43,451 nt of DNA from an uncultured Ruminococcus sp. Its GTDB lineage: Bacteria > Bacillota > Clostridia > Oscillospirales > Acutalibacteraceae. The position numbers and the translations under genes are program-made. The notes below the pieces were generated by a model. The model worked only from the letters and a program-made list of their open reading frames with translations, searched no databases and was not told where the DNA came from. Below, piece by piece: positions 1 to 8,773 of this stretch (the first letter of the stretch is position 1; every line of letters starts with the position of its first letter). The stretch is from NCBI GenBank assembly GCA_902800065.1, contig CADCDE010000003.1:1-43451 (forward strand). Direction: 5' to 3'.

Positions 1-1397
1 ACGTCTTTTAAAACCGCCTATACTTTTTTTGGCACAAGCAGCTATATTTCGGCTGATATTCGTGTAACGGCTGTAATAATTATTACCTGACTGGAAATTG
101 CCTGCAAGTGTATCAAAATACGGCTCCAACACGGAAATATCCTTTTCACCCGTGAGATACTCTCTTATCTCCTCTTTTGCAATATGAGATTTTTCTGTTT
201 CCTCGGTTATCGCAAAGTTAAGCATACCTTGATTAAAGTCAAGTTTTTCATCACTGACAGCCTTGGGATTTTCTTTTTTAAGTATATTATACATCAGGTC
301 ATAAAACGCACTGTAAGTATACGCTGTCGGCTGATTGTAATAATACGGACCGTTGTTCTGCATTTTGATTTCCTCGTTGAGAGTCATTACATAAATAAAC
401 TGTTTCGGGTATCTCTTTGCAAATCCATGAAGCATAATTTCCGCTTTCTGACCATTCTGCTCGACCTTCCACATTTCACAGCCTGCTTGATACAATCCGT
501 TGCATAACCGTCAACGTGACCGTCTACCGCCATTTCAAACACCTTATCAACATTACTCTCAAAATAGCTTATTGGCAAATTTGTATAAAGCACCTTGAGG
601 AATTTCATTTCTTTGCCTTGTATATACTTCTGCAAAAAACTCTTTATTGCTTCACTGTGATTTATTGACATGAACATTATCGGCATGATGAATTTCATTA
701 TCTCACTGTCAGACTGATTCGCCTCTGCCCTGTCAAGAATATAATCCGTCATTTCCTTTATTGCGTCACTTTCGGGACTTGATACTACAAGCGACTTCAA
801 TTTATCAAGAAAATTCTGTTTATCTTCGGGCTTGGTGTATGCAAGTGCATAGGCATATAATTTCAGCTTTGCATTTGAATACTTTGATGTACAGTAATTT
901 TTTCCTGCCTCATACAAAATTTCAGGATTGTTTTTGGCTGTATAAATGAGTCTTTGAGACACTATATTATCAATATCCTGCTGTGCCATTATCGCAAATA
1001 TTTTCATTTTGGTATACTTGTGGTCATATCTTGATTCATACGCATCAAGTATTCTATGTGCAAATCTATTGTTTCCTGTATACATACTTTCAAAATTATA
1101 TGCAAGGATATGTCCTATTGTATTTCCGCCTATCGCATCCAAAAACAATATATATCTTTTGGTATATTCCTTTTCATCTTCATCTATAAGCCTGTTAAAA
1201 GCATTGACCTGAGTATAATAACTTGTTCCCTGAAATTCGTAAACACCAATACCGTCCAATATACTCAAGTCCATATCCTGTGAAAAATCAAAGAATTTCT
1301 CCGCTCTGCCAATATCCTCACTGCTGATATTAAGACCGTTTAAAGCTTCCATAATGTCCTTGTAAACCTTGTTATCGTGCATATTAAGCAAATCCAT
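1..1397 (-). pseudogene. Last gene of the MoxR/vWA/SWIM operon: helical protein, frameshifted and cut by the window edge (possible DUF4132/YehI-like)
   Basis: The ATG at 1397 opens a frame that is clean to about residue 308 and then runs into a short nonsense tail ending at 387. From about 510 the frame one base back opens (first residues RLCNGLYQAG, then CEMWKVEQ) and stays open to position 1, so the natural protein reads ...ATDCIKQA joined to CEMWKVEQ.... A one-base deletion (or two-base insertion) near 481-510 explains this. The product is mainly alpha-helical with no signal peptide and no motif I can name. It starts 3 bases after the SWIM gene and is plainly in the same operon. In E. coli the equivalent genes sit beside yehI (DUF4132), so an N-terminal piece of a long DUF4132-like protein is a guess from context. 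It could be a true pseudogene, a recent mutation or a sequencing error. Confidence 0.6.
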
Positions 1398-1400
1398 TTT

Positions 1401-3398
1401 TCATTCGCTCTCCTTTTTTAAATTTGATACAGCTATATGTACCTCTGTCATTGAGATACCCGTTTCAAGATACAAATATATGCTTTCAAGCAGATTTATT
1501 ATCTCGGAATTGTCATTGCTGTAGGTGTGATTTTTCGCCCTGAAACATTCCTCTAATTTTCCAAGCATATTACTAAATTCCAACAAGCCCATTTTCTGAC
1601 TCTCATCTGCATTGTCTTTTATCTGCGTATACAGGTCAAACGAATTTATACCACACTGTATTATGTCACAAAGCATACTCTGCACTTCATCAAACAGGTC
1701 ATGGAAATATAAATATGCCCCCGATAATTCCGAAATATAATGACTTTTGGGTGTCATTTTCGATACATATATATCGTCATAAATTCCTATGGGATATATA
1801 TAGCAGTTTCCGTTTTCGATATATGCACTGCCGAATATCACATAATTTATCCCAGGATTATTCATCATTATCTTACCTGTTTTATCGAGCCTTTCGACTA
1901 TATCACTGCTTTCATTTCTGTATCGTGCCTTCAGTGAAATTCTACGCCCTTGTCTGTCCTCTATGATGACCTTCTGTGACTGCGTTATCTCGTCAAATTC
2001 AGAGCTTACACATTTTTCCGATGCAATGAAAACAAGCCTGTCATTTTCATTACGGGATTTTTTATTGAATGTTTCGTATACCATTTTAGCAAAGTCAGTG
2101 TACACATTTTTGTACACACACGATGAATTTATATCCCTCTTTCCGAGAATTACAGCATCTGTATCGGCTGATGAAGATAACTTTCCGTTGGAAATTCTCG
2201 GACTTTTCAGACGTATCTCATTTTTCATTATATCCTGCATATTTCCCGAAAGTCCCCAAGGTGCAGATGTATATTTTGAATTAGACCTGTTTCCCTCATA
2301 AAACTTCGGTCTTATATCCGAATATGTAAGAAATTTATTTTCCGACTTGTCATCTTTGTTTATGAAATAATAGATGTTTCCCTCATAGTCGAGTGACGAA
2401 AAATGTCTGCTTGTCAACGGGATAATATCCATACTTTCACTTAAAATATATTCTGCCTTGAACTCACCCGAATATTTTGACATTGTTTCTGCATTTTCGG
2501 ATTTTATGATTTTTTCAAGTAAAATTATACTCTCTATTATAAGCATATACAGCTTTTGGGAATCAAATTCAGGGGAATGGCTGATATATTTTTCCAGACG
2601 GCTTCCTATTTCACGAATCTGTCTTTCACTGTCGGCTAATCTCGCATTATGACACATTACAGCAACTGTTTCAGCGTGTTCTGCCGTATTGTCGGAAAGT
2701 CTTACAAGACCGTCAGATAATATCCCCGACAGAAATTTCAAGGCATATTCAGCCGTATCATGTGCTTTTGCAACATCAATTTCCGCTTTTTCCTTTGTTT
2801 CGGGAACCTTCGGCTCGATTATCTTGTTTTTGATTTGCCACGATAATATTGCTTTTGCTTTATGCTGACACAATTCCTTACTATGACAACTGCATGATGA
2901 ATATTCCAACGGGCTTATCAGTCTGACCGTGACATCATCGGGAAATTTTACAGATACTATTGTAGTTTCCTCTATTTCGGGCAATGTCCCTATCTCAGCC
3001 TTACGCATGAAATCGGTATAATATTTTTTCTTCATAGCCTTTTCAAGAGCTTTCAAAGGATAACATGACAACTCATTTTTGAAAGCCTCATCAATACCGA
3101 TTTTTTCAGGCTCCTTTGATGTTTCTTTGCTGTCGGAATTTTGTTTCAGCCATAAAATCGAAGTTATGATATGCCTGCATATACTCCTTGACGGACAACT
3201 GCATTTACTTTCGGCAAGGGGATTTTTAATCGTGCATTTTTCTCCGCCTGTGCTTACGGTAATTTCATCATCACCGTATTCAGCGGAAATGTCACCCGAT
3301 TCCATATCCTTATATGCCCTTTTCAAAGTACCTTTATTCGTCAGTCCTGTTAAATACTCGTCATCAGCCGATAATATTACATTCATCAACTCTCCCAT
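1401..3398 (-). CDS. Double SWIM zinc-finger protein of the MoxR/vWA operon (YehQ-like)
   Basis: A 665-residue protein with two SWIM-type zinc-binding motifs of the form CxCx5CxH: C66, C68, C74, H76 and again C169, C171, C177, H179. SWIM fingers bind zinc and usually serve nucleic-acid or protein contacts. The rest (about 200-665) is a mixed helical/beta region I cannot assign. The ATG at 3398 has a GGGGTG ribosome site, but the Met at residue 5 also has a GGGAG site upstream and is an equally good start. The gene follows the vWA gene by 13 bases and runs almost into the next gene, so it is co-translated with the ATPase set. E. coli YehQ is the likely counterpart by domain and neighbourhood. 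Its biochemical role is unknown. The second SWIM motif is worth noting, because one copy is usual. Confidence 0.8.
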   Translation of the reverse strand: MGELMNVILSADDEYLTGLTNKGTLKRAYKDMESGDISAEYGDDEITVSTGGEKCTIKNPLAESKCSCPSRSICRHIITSILWLKQNSDSKETSKEPEKIGIDEAFKNELSCYPLKALEKAMKKKYYTDFMRKAEIGTLPEIEETTIVSVKFPDDVTVRLISPLEYSSCSCHSKELCQHKAKAILSWQIKNKIIEPKVPETKEKAEIDVAKAHDTAEYALKFLSGILSDGLVRLSDNTAEHAETVAVMCHNARLADSERQIREIGSRLEKYISHSPEFDSQKLYMLIIESIILLEKIIKSENAETMSKYSGEFKAEYILSESMDIIPLTSRHFSSLDYEGNIYYFINKDDKSENKFLTYSDIRPKFYEGNRSNSKYTSAPWGLSGNMQDIMKNEIRLKSPRISNGKLSSSADTDAVILGKRDINSSCVYKNVYTDFAKMVYETFNKKSRNENDRLVFIASEKCVSSEFDEITQSQKVIIEDRQGRRISLKARYRNESSDIVERLDKTGKIMMNNPGINYVIFGSAYIENGNCYIYPIGIYDDIYVSKMTPKSHYISELSGAYLYFHDLFDEVQSMLCDIIQCGINSFDLYTQIKDNADESQKMGLLEFSNMLGKLEECFRAKNHTYSNDNSEIINLLESIYLYLETGISMTEVHIAVSNLKKESE

Positions 3399-3411
3399 AT
3401 TTTCACCCCGT

Positions 3412-4536
3412 TCAGCTTATCATTTTTCCGATATAGTCACCTAATTGTTCAGGTGTCATTGCTCCGACAAATGCCCCCATATCAGCTAATTTTTGTCCTA
3501 AATTCTTATCGTAAGCGGGATTTGCGTCCCTGTCGAGTGCCGTTAAAAATATCATCTTGCTTCCACTGCCGATAATATCCGCACAAGTTCTCAGTAAATT
3601 CTGTGTACTTCCGCCCTCATACAAGTCCGTCACCGTGACGAATATTGTATTATGGGGATTGTCGCAAAGATGTTCGCAATAACTCAATGCTCCGTTTATA
3701 TCCGTACCTCCGCCCAACTGCATTCCCATAAGGACTTCAACAGGATCATCTACATATCCGCTTAAATCAACTACACTTGTATCGAATATAACAAGTTTGG
3801 TTTCTATCATTGGTAATTTTGCAAATATACCTGCCATTATTGCACTGTATATAACACTGTCAAGCATTGAACCGCTCTCATCTACCGCTATGATTATATT
3901 CCATTTATTGAATCTCTTTACACGGCTGCTGAAATAGACATTCTTCAATACAAGTCGTTCATTTTCCGTATCATAGTTTTTCAGATTCCTTGCGATAGTC
4001 TTTTTTATATCTAAATTTTTTATCGACTTGACATTTGAAGGCATATTTCTGTTGAGCTTTCCCAAAAGGGATTTTCTTATATCCGTCTGCAATTTCTCCG
4101 TTATATCATCTACAACTTTTTTAATTATCCTCTTTGCCTCTGCTATGACATCACTTTGCATAAGATGTTTAAATTGCAGGATAGTTTTAAGCAAATCTGT
4201 ATTAGGTTCCATTTTTTCAAGGACTTTTTTGTCCGTCAAAAGTTCCGTTAAATTAAAATGTTCAAGAGCCTGTTTTTCGAGTATCTCAACGGTCTTTTTT
4301 GGAAATAACTTTCTTGCTTTTTCTATCCACTTTGCGGCACTCGGTCTTGAACTGCCTGAACCGCCTGTTCGTCTGACTTCATCACCGTATTCCTGACCGT
4401 AAAGGTAATCAAGCGTTTCTTCCATGTCCTGATAGCTTATTTCATCAGAATAACTGCCTGTGAAATCTATCTGATTTTTTGAATCCTTGCCGAGTATCAG
4501 TCGCCATCTGTTCAAATTTTCCTCTGCAACACTCAT
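3412..4536 (-). CDS. vWA (MIDAS) domain protein, partner of the MoxR ATPase (YehP/CoxE-like)
   Basis: A 374-residue soluble protein. Residues 1-210 are helical and charged, with a Gly/Ser stretch near 58-63. Residues about 212-370 form a von Willebrand A domain with a complete metal-ion-dependent adhesion site: D219-x-S221-x-S223 (DESGSM), T278 in GGGTD, and D304 in TDLYEGG. MoxR ATPases typically work with vWA proteins, using ATP hydrolysis to remodel or load metal into a target complex. The start ATG overlaps the stop of the upstream DUF5682 gene by 4 bases, a coupling arrangement. There is no signal peptide or membrane segment, so it acts in the cytoplasm. The E. coli counterpart is YehP. 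The family call is firm, but the target is unknown. Confidence 0.88.
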   Translation of the reverse strand: MSVAEENLNRWRLILGKDSKNQIDFTGSYSDEISYQDMEETLDYLYGQEYGDEVRRTGGSGSSRPSAAKWIEKARKLFPKKTVEILEKQALEHFNLTELLTDKKVLEKMEPNTDLLKTILQFKHLMQSDVIAEAKRIIKKVVDDITEKLQTDIRKSLLGKLNRNMPSNVKSIKNLDIKKTIARNLKNYDTENERLVLKNVYFSSRVKRFNKWNIIIAVDESGSMLDSVIYSAIMAGIFAKLPMIETKLVIFDTSVVDLSGYVDDPVEVLMGMQLGGGTDINGALSYCEHLCDNPHNTIFVTVTDLYEGGSTQNLLRTCADIIGSGSKMIFLTALDRDANPAYDKNLGQKLADMGAFVGAMTPEQLGDYIGKMIS

Positions 4537-6902
4537 ATATCAATTCTCCTCAATATATCGCTTTCAAGATGTATGCCCTCTGCATAGAGATATTTATATA
4601 TATCAACAGTCTTTTTAATATCTTCCTTTGACTTACCGTACAGTAAAGCGACTTTTTCGGCTATGCTGTCAATTTCCGACGGTGTAAAATAGCTGAATGC
4701 CAATCTCAGTTCGGGTAATATCTCCATGAAATCGTTTATTTCAAGTCCGCTTATCAGCTTATCTGTTATTACGATAAATTCATTACCGACTAAAACAATA
4801 TCTCTTGCAGTTGTGAAAAGTCCTCTGAGGAATACCGCACCCTGTTTTTTTATCTCCTCACTGCCCGTTAAATATGCGTTCAAAGCCTGTTTGATATTTT
4901 CTTTATACATATTGTCACTGCCGTAAAGCAGTCCCAAGACGGCACCGTACAATGACGGTTCGGGATTTTCCTTTTCAATCATATCTTTGAATGTGTCGAA
5001 AAGGGTTTCATATTGACCGTTCAGTACATTTCCGGTGACAAGATTATACATCATTCGGCATATCTTTATACATTCATTTGCATGGTCTGAGTCTACATTC
5101 ATCATTGACGGAAGCATTATTATCAGCTTATTAAAGCACTTTTCGAGAAAATACTCTGTGACAATGCCCTGTGCATTATACATCTTTTTGAGAGTGTCAA
5201 GCATATTGAAATAATACAAGCCCTTTCCGAGAGAGAAGAAATCTCCGTCATTTATTATTATTTCATCTAACTTTGCTTCAAATTTATCCGAAATGCCTAT
5301 CCCCATCAAAAAGCACTCTACATACAATTTAGCTGCATCACTGCATTTCTGTTCATCTTTTATCTGCCTTGCAGACATTGTTTTGCAGACTTCCTCTATG
5401 GTTGCACCGTATACACTGACATCTATCAATGACGAATCCGTATTGACAGTCCTTTTATATGACCATGTTTCTCTTATACGGCTTCTGTCCTTGTTATTTA
5501 TTATATCTGCACCTTTCAGTCTTTTGGAAAATCCTGTTTTCAGATAACCCATTCTATAAAACAAACGGCTTATTTCCATATGAGTCGGTTTTGAAAATAT
5601 ATCAAGTTCAATTTCCTGTTCAGCGACATTATCCACTTTTAAGCGGTATTTCCTGCACTGCTCCTCAAAGTCCTGTATAACAGGGATTTTCTCCGCTGTA
5701 CTGCAAAGACTGCCTATTTCATTTCCCGTTGCAATTTCGCTTAATATCCTCAGCGGAACATCACTTGCGGCATTTAATTCCCCCTTGACAAAACCGCTCT
5801 GCACACTGTCATATAATTCATATAATCCCGGAGCTTTTTTATTTCTGACGGAACATAATCCTCTGTACATTGAAACTGCCGAAGAAATATCCGACATTGT
5901 AATAAGCAGCTTTTCTTTGCCCGATTCCTTGGCACATTTCAGGAGAGTATCAAGAACGACATTTTCATATACTTCCGATATATTTCCGTCATCCTCTGTA
6001 ATGCCTTTCCAGACTTTATCGTAAAATCCGGGATTCTGCATACCCGAAGCATATCCGTTGAGAGCGTCTGCCGCCTCAAATGAATATATCATAGCATATA
6101 CATTCTGTATGGATTCATTGAAATTGTGTATTTTCAGCTTCTTTTCTTTTTTATTCGCATTTGTCAGTTTATATAATCCGTATGTATGGAATCCGCCTGT
6201 CACAACTAAAATTCTCTGATGTGTTTCCGCTGATTTAAGGATATTTTCAGCCATAAATTTCTCACGCACCAGACAACCATCTTTTTCCATAGCTTCATCG
6301 GGAGTATTTTCCCTTGTCAGATAACAATATGTCATCATATTTGCGACAAACTCATCTGTTTCCATATACAGCCCGTTTATCTCGAAGTAATTTTCCCAGA
6401 ATTCCTCGAAGCTTCTCATATCTGTCTTTTCGCATAATCTTTCAAAAAATTTGCTCTCCGACAAATAATAGTCATCATTGTATGTATCGGATTTTTTACC
6501 GCTGTTTATAAGTATCTCACCATAGGGCAAATCTATGAACCCACAGTCGATATTTCTTTTCCTCGCCTGCAAAAGTGCATTATATTCAGGAGATGTATTC
6601 AAAAACGGATAATAGCACTTATAATCCTCGGCATCTTCGTTAATTAACTTCTGTGTATCTTTATAGTAATAATAAAATGCTATCGGGAGCTTGGTTTCCT
6701 CATGCGTAAGTATCGGTATCAGTTTATCCGAATTCTGAGGACCTTCCACCAATATACAGTCGGGCTTATATTCCTCTATCACTCTCAAAAGATGATATGA
6801 ACACACGGGACTGTGATGTCTTATCGGAAAATACAGTATCTTCTGTGAATAGTCAAACGGGATTATTTCAAATATTTCTTTGTGTCGTAAAATTCTTTCC
6901 AT
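4533..6902 (-). CDS. DUF5682 family protein with TraB/EreA-like N-terminal half (YehM-like)
   Basis: A 789-residue protein. The N-terminal 250 residues carry landmarks resembling the TraB/ChaN/erythromycin-esterase (TIKI-like) fold: RHHSPVC at 28-34, LVEGP with E53, REKFMAENI at 213-221 and VVTGGFHTYG at 233-242. Those His and Glu residues could form a metal or hydrolytic site (inference). The rest is a long helical region, probably repeats. The start at 6902 overlaps the end of the MoxR gene by 40 bases. The ribosome site (GGGTGG) is very close to the ATG, so translation may depend on coupling. In E. coli YehM holds the same position between YehL and YehP. The DUF5682 name rests on recalled family features and context. 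No reaction is established. Confidence 0.8.
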   Translation of the reverse strand: MERILRHKEIFEIIPFDYSQKILYFPIRHHSPVCSYHLLRVIEEYKPDCILVEGPQNSDKLIPILTHEETKLPIAFYYYYKDTQKLINEDAEDYKCYYPFLNTSPEYNALLQARKRNIDCGFIDLPYGEILINSGKKSDTYNDDYYLSESKFFERLCEKTDMRSFEEFWENYFEINGLYMETDEFVANMMTYCYLTRENTPDEAMEKDGCLVREKFMAENILKSAETHQRILVVTGGFHTYGLYKLTNANKKEKKLKIHNFNESIQNVYAMIYSFEAADALNGYASGMQNPGFYDKVWKGITEDDGNISEVYENVVLDTLLKCAKESGKEKLLITMSDISSAVSMYRGLCSVRNKKAPGLYELYDSVQSGFVKGELNAASDVPLRILSEIATGNEIGSLCSTAEKIPVIQDFEEQCRKYRLKVDNVAEQEIELDIFSKPTHMEISRLFYRMGYLKTGFSKRLKGADIINNKDRSRIRETWSYKRTVNTDSSLIDVSVYGATIEEVCKTMSARQIKDEQKCSDAAKLYVECFLMGIGISDKFEAKLDEIIINDGDFFSLGKGLYYFNMLDTLKKMYNAQGIVTEYFLEKCFNKLIIMLPSMMNVDSDHANECIKICRMMYNLVTGNVLNGQYETLFDTFKDMIEKENPEPSLYGAVLGLLYGSDNMYKENIKQALNAYLTGSEEIKKQGAVFLRGLFTTARDIVLVGNEFIVITDKLISGLEINDFMEILPELRLAFSYFTPSEIDSIAEKVALLYGKSKEDIKKTVDIYKYLYAEGIHLESDILRRIDI

Positions 6903-7969
6903 ATTCCACCCAGCTTTTCCGCTTTGAATTTTATTACTGTATTAAAGTAGGCTTTGAGTCTTTCAAGGTCATCTTTCGTATCCTTGCAGACGGCATTGTT
7001 TAAGTTCTGTGTAAGCTCCGCCAAATTTATTTTTTCCTCATAGTACCACGCATTTGAAATTGTCTGATAGAATACAGATACAGCCTCAGCCGTACTCATA
7101 ACAGCCGTTGGCTTGTCTATCTTCATGCCGTTTTCGGAAACGCCCTCTCTCAACTCGTGATACGTTATTGCAAGAAGCTCGGCTACATCGGTATCTATCG
7201 GCATTTCTATATTATTCGCCAATGTACTCTGCTCGACTTCGTTCAAAATAATCTGCTTTTCAAGCCTTACATCTTTTACGGGATTGACCGTTTCAAAATT
7301 GAAACGTCTTTTCAATGCACTCGACATTTCATTAACACCCTTGTCTCTGATATTAGCCGTGCCGATTATATTGAATCCCGACTTTGCAAATACAAGACCG
7401 TCTTCCTCCAGCTCAGGTATATTCAACACCTTATCACTCATCACTGAAATAAGGCTATCCTGAATTTCGGCGGGCGTTCTCGTGATTTCCTCGAATCTCG
7501 TGATAATGCCCTTAGTCATTCCAACATAAAGCGGTGACGGTACAAGTGCCTCTTTTACAGGACCTTTCGCCAATAACAAAGCATAATTCCAACTGTATTT
7601 TATCATATCCTCAGTTGTACCTGCTGTACCTTGAACTGTATTAGTGCTTGTTCCGCTGATAGCTGCCGAAAGCAATTCAGATAACATTGTCTTTGCTGTA
7701 CCGGGTTCACCGACAAGCATAAGTCCACGGCTTCCTGCAAGGGTTATTATACATCTCTCGACAAGTGCATCATTTCCGAAGAATTTCTTTTTGATATTGA
7801 TACTCTTACCATTGTATTTTACAGCTTTATTTGAGCCCAATATGAAAGTTCTTACAGCCTTTGGTGAAAGCTGCCAATTTTCAGGTTTTCTGCCGTCATC
7901 ATTTGCTTTGAGGGCTTCAATTTCCTCTGCATATCTTATTTCAACGGGTGGTTTGATAAAATTTTCCAT
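6863..7969 (-). CDS. MoxR-type AAA+ ATPase, first gene of the accessory operon (YehL-like)
   Basis: A 368-residue AAA+ ATPase. Walker A is GEPGTAKT at 87-94, the Walker B/Glu region is around 155-162 (ITRFEEI), sensor 1 is IGTANIRD at 202-209, and the arginine-finger segment is LKRRF at 219-223. The opening NWQLSPKAVRTF is typical of the YehL branch of MoxR proteins. A longer frame would begin at a TTG (7984), but that lies over the ribosome site. The ATG at 7969 has a clean GGAGG at 7978-7982 and is the better start. It leads an operon with DUF5682, vWA and SWIM genes and has its own promoter just upstream. MoxR ATPases act as hexameric remodelling chaperones with vWA partners. The substrate here is unknown. 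Confidence 0.9.
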   Translation of the reverse strand: MENFIKPPVEIRYAEEIEALKANDDGRKPENWQLSPKAVRTFILGSNKAVKYNGKSINIKKKFFGNDALVERCIITLAGSRGLMLVGEPGTAKTMLSELLSAAISGTSTNTVQGTAGTTEDMIKYSWNYALLLAKGPVKEALVPSPLYVGMTKGIITRFEEITRTPAEIQDSLISVMSDKVLNIPELEEDGLVFAKSGFNIIGTANIRDKGVNEMSSALKRRFNFETVNPVKDVRLEKQIILNEVEQSTLANNIEMPIDTDVAELLAITYHELREGVSENGMKIDKPTAVMSTAEAVSVFYQTISNAWYYEEKINLAELTQNLNNAVCKDTKDDLERLKAYFNTVIKFKAEKLGGIWKEFYDTKKYLK

Positions 7970-8000
7970 AAAATTTTCCTCCAAAATTTTTTATAGACAT

Positions 8001-8009
8001 ATTATAGCA
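8001..8009 (-). promoter_or_regulatory. Extended -10 promoter of the MoxR/vWA operon
   Basis: Read on the minus strand this is TG-C-TATAAT, a perfect extended -10 element, placing the start of transcription near 7994 and leaving a 5' leader of about 25 bases. No good -35 is seen at 17 bases. It lies between the hpf terminator and the ATPase gene, so the operon is an independent unit. Confidence 0.55.
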
Positions 8010-8038
8010 ATATATATGAGTGTTTTTTTGTACAACAA

Positions 8039-8072
8039 ATGCCCCCTCATGCAAAAATCCACAAGGGGGCAT
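8039..8072 (-). terminator. Rho-independent terminator after hpf
   Basis: A perfect 9-bp stem (ATGCCCCCT at 8039-8047 with AGGGGGCAT at 8064-8072) and a 16-base loop, 27 bases past the hpf stop. On the minus strand it is followed by TTTGTTGTA, a weak U-tract. On the plus strand it is followed by ATTATTTTTTT, so it may stop transcription in both directions. Confidence 0.7.
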
Positions 8073-8098
8073 ATTATTTTTTTATAAAAATTCAAGCA

Positions 8099-8632
8099 TC
8101 AATACTCAGGCTCAAGAAGTCCGTAAGTATTATCCTTACGCTTATAGACAACACATATCTGATTGGTGTTACTGTTAAGGAACATAAAGAATTCATGTCC
8201 TATCATATTCATCTGAAGGATAGCTTCCTCAACGCTCAAGGGCTTCACTGTAAAGGTCTTTGTTCTTACTACGTTATATTCGTCTTCAACAGTTTCCTCA
8301 TCGCTCTTGAACTCTGCAAAATACTGTTCAATGGATTCTGCTCTGAGTTTTTTGCTGAGCTTGGTCTTATTCTTTCTTATCTGTCCTCCCAATATATCAA
8401 CAACTGAATCGAGTGCATCATTCATTTCAAGGGCTGTGCTTTCAGCACGGTATGTCATGCCGTTGTCACGGATAGTTACTTCAACTGTCTGACGGTTTTT
8501 CTCGACCGTTACTGTTACGGTAGCTTCGGAATCATCTGCGAAAATTTTCTCAAACTTACCGAGTTTTTTGTAAACACGCTCTTTAAAATTATCTCTGAGA
8601 TTTACTTTTCTGCCTATAATGTTGTATTTCAT
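8099..8632 (-). CDS. hpf: Ribosome hibernation promoting factor, long form
   Basis: A 177-residue protein. The N-terminal HPF/RaiA domain (about 1-100, starting MKYNIIGRKVNL) binds the 30S decoding region. The C-terminal domain (about 120-177, with FFMFLNSNTNQICVVYKRKDNTYGLLEP) is the dimerisation tail of the long form, which joins two 70S ribosomes into inactive 100S particles in stationary phase. The length is close to the usual 180-190. The ATG has an AAGGAGG site 8 bases upstream. It stands alone between its own promoter and terminator. Identification is secure. Confidence 0.95.
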   Translation of the reverse strand: MKYNIIGRKVNLRDNFKERVYKKLGKFEKIFADDSEATVTVTVEKNRQTVEVTIRDNGMTYRAESTALEMNDALDSVVDILGGQIRKNKTKLSKKLRAESIEQYFAEFKSDEETVEDEYNVVRTKTFTVKPLSVEEAILQMNMIGHEFFMFLNSNTNQICVVYKRKDNTYGLLEPEY

Positions 8633-8682
8633 AGAATAAGCCTCCTTAATGTTTGCTTAACCCTTTTTTAAAGGTCATGTAT

Positions 8683-8691
8683 ATTATAACA
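8683..8691 (-). promoter_or_regulatory. Extended -10 promoter of hpf
   Basis: On the minus strand TG-T-TATAAT, a full extended -10 match, about 50 bases before the hpf ATG. The -35 region is only T-rich. The same TGTTATAAT word drives the zinc-ribbon gene (15512) and the acidic-protein gene (28342). Confidence 0.6.
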
Positions 8692-8773
8692 TATTCAACA
8701 AAAAAATGGAATAGTTTTCAAAAAAATTATGTAAAAATTTTAGTTTACAATTTTATACATTATCACAAGAGAC

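Noticed and set aside
480..510. Programmed -1 ribosomal frameshift as explanation of the broken gene
   Set aside because: No slippery heptamer or following hairpin is seen at the switch point.
1..7984. Prophage, integrative element or known defence island around the MoxR operon
   Set aside because: No integrase, tRNA boundary, transposase or known defence gene is present in this part, and the right neighbour is core (hpf).
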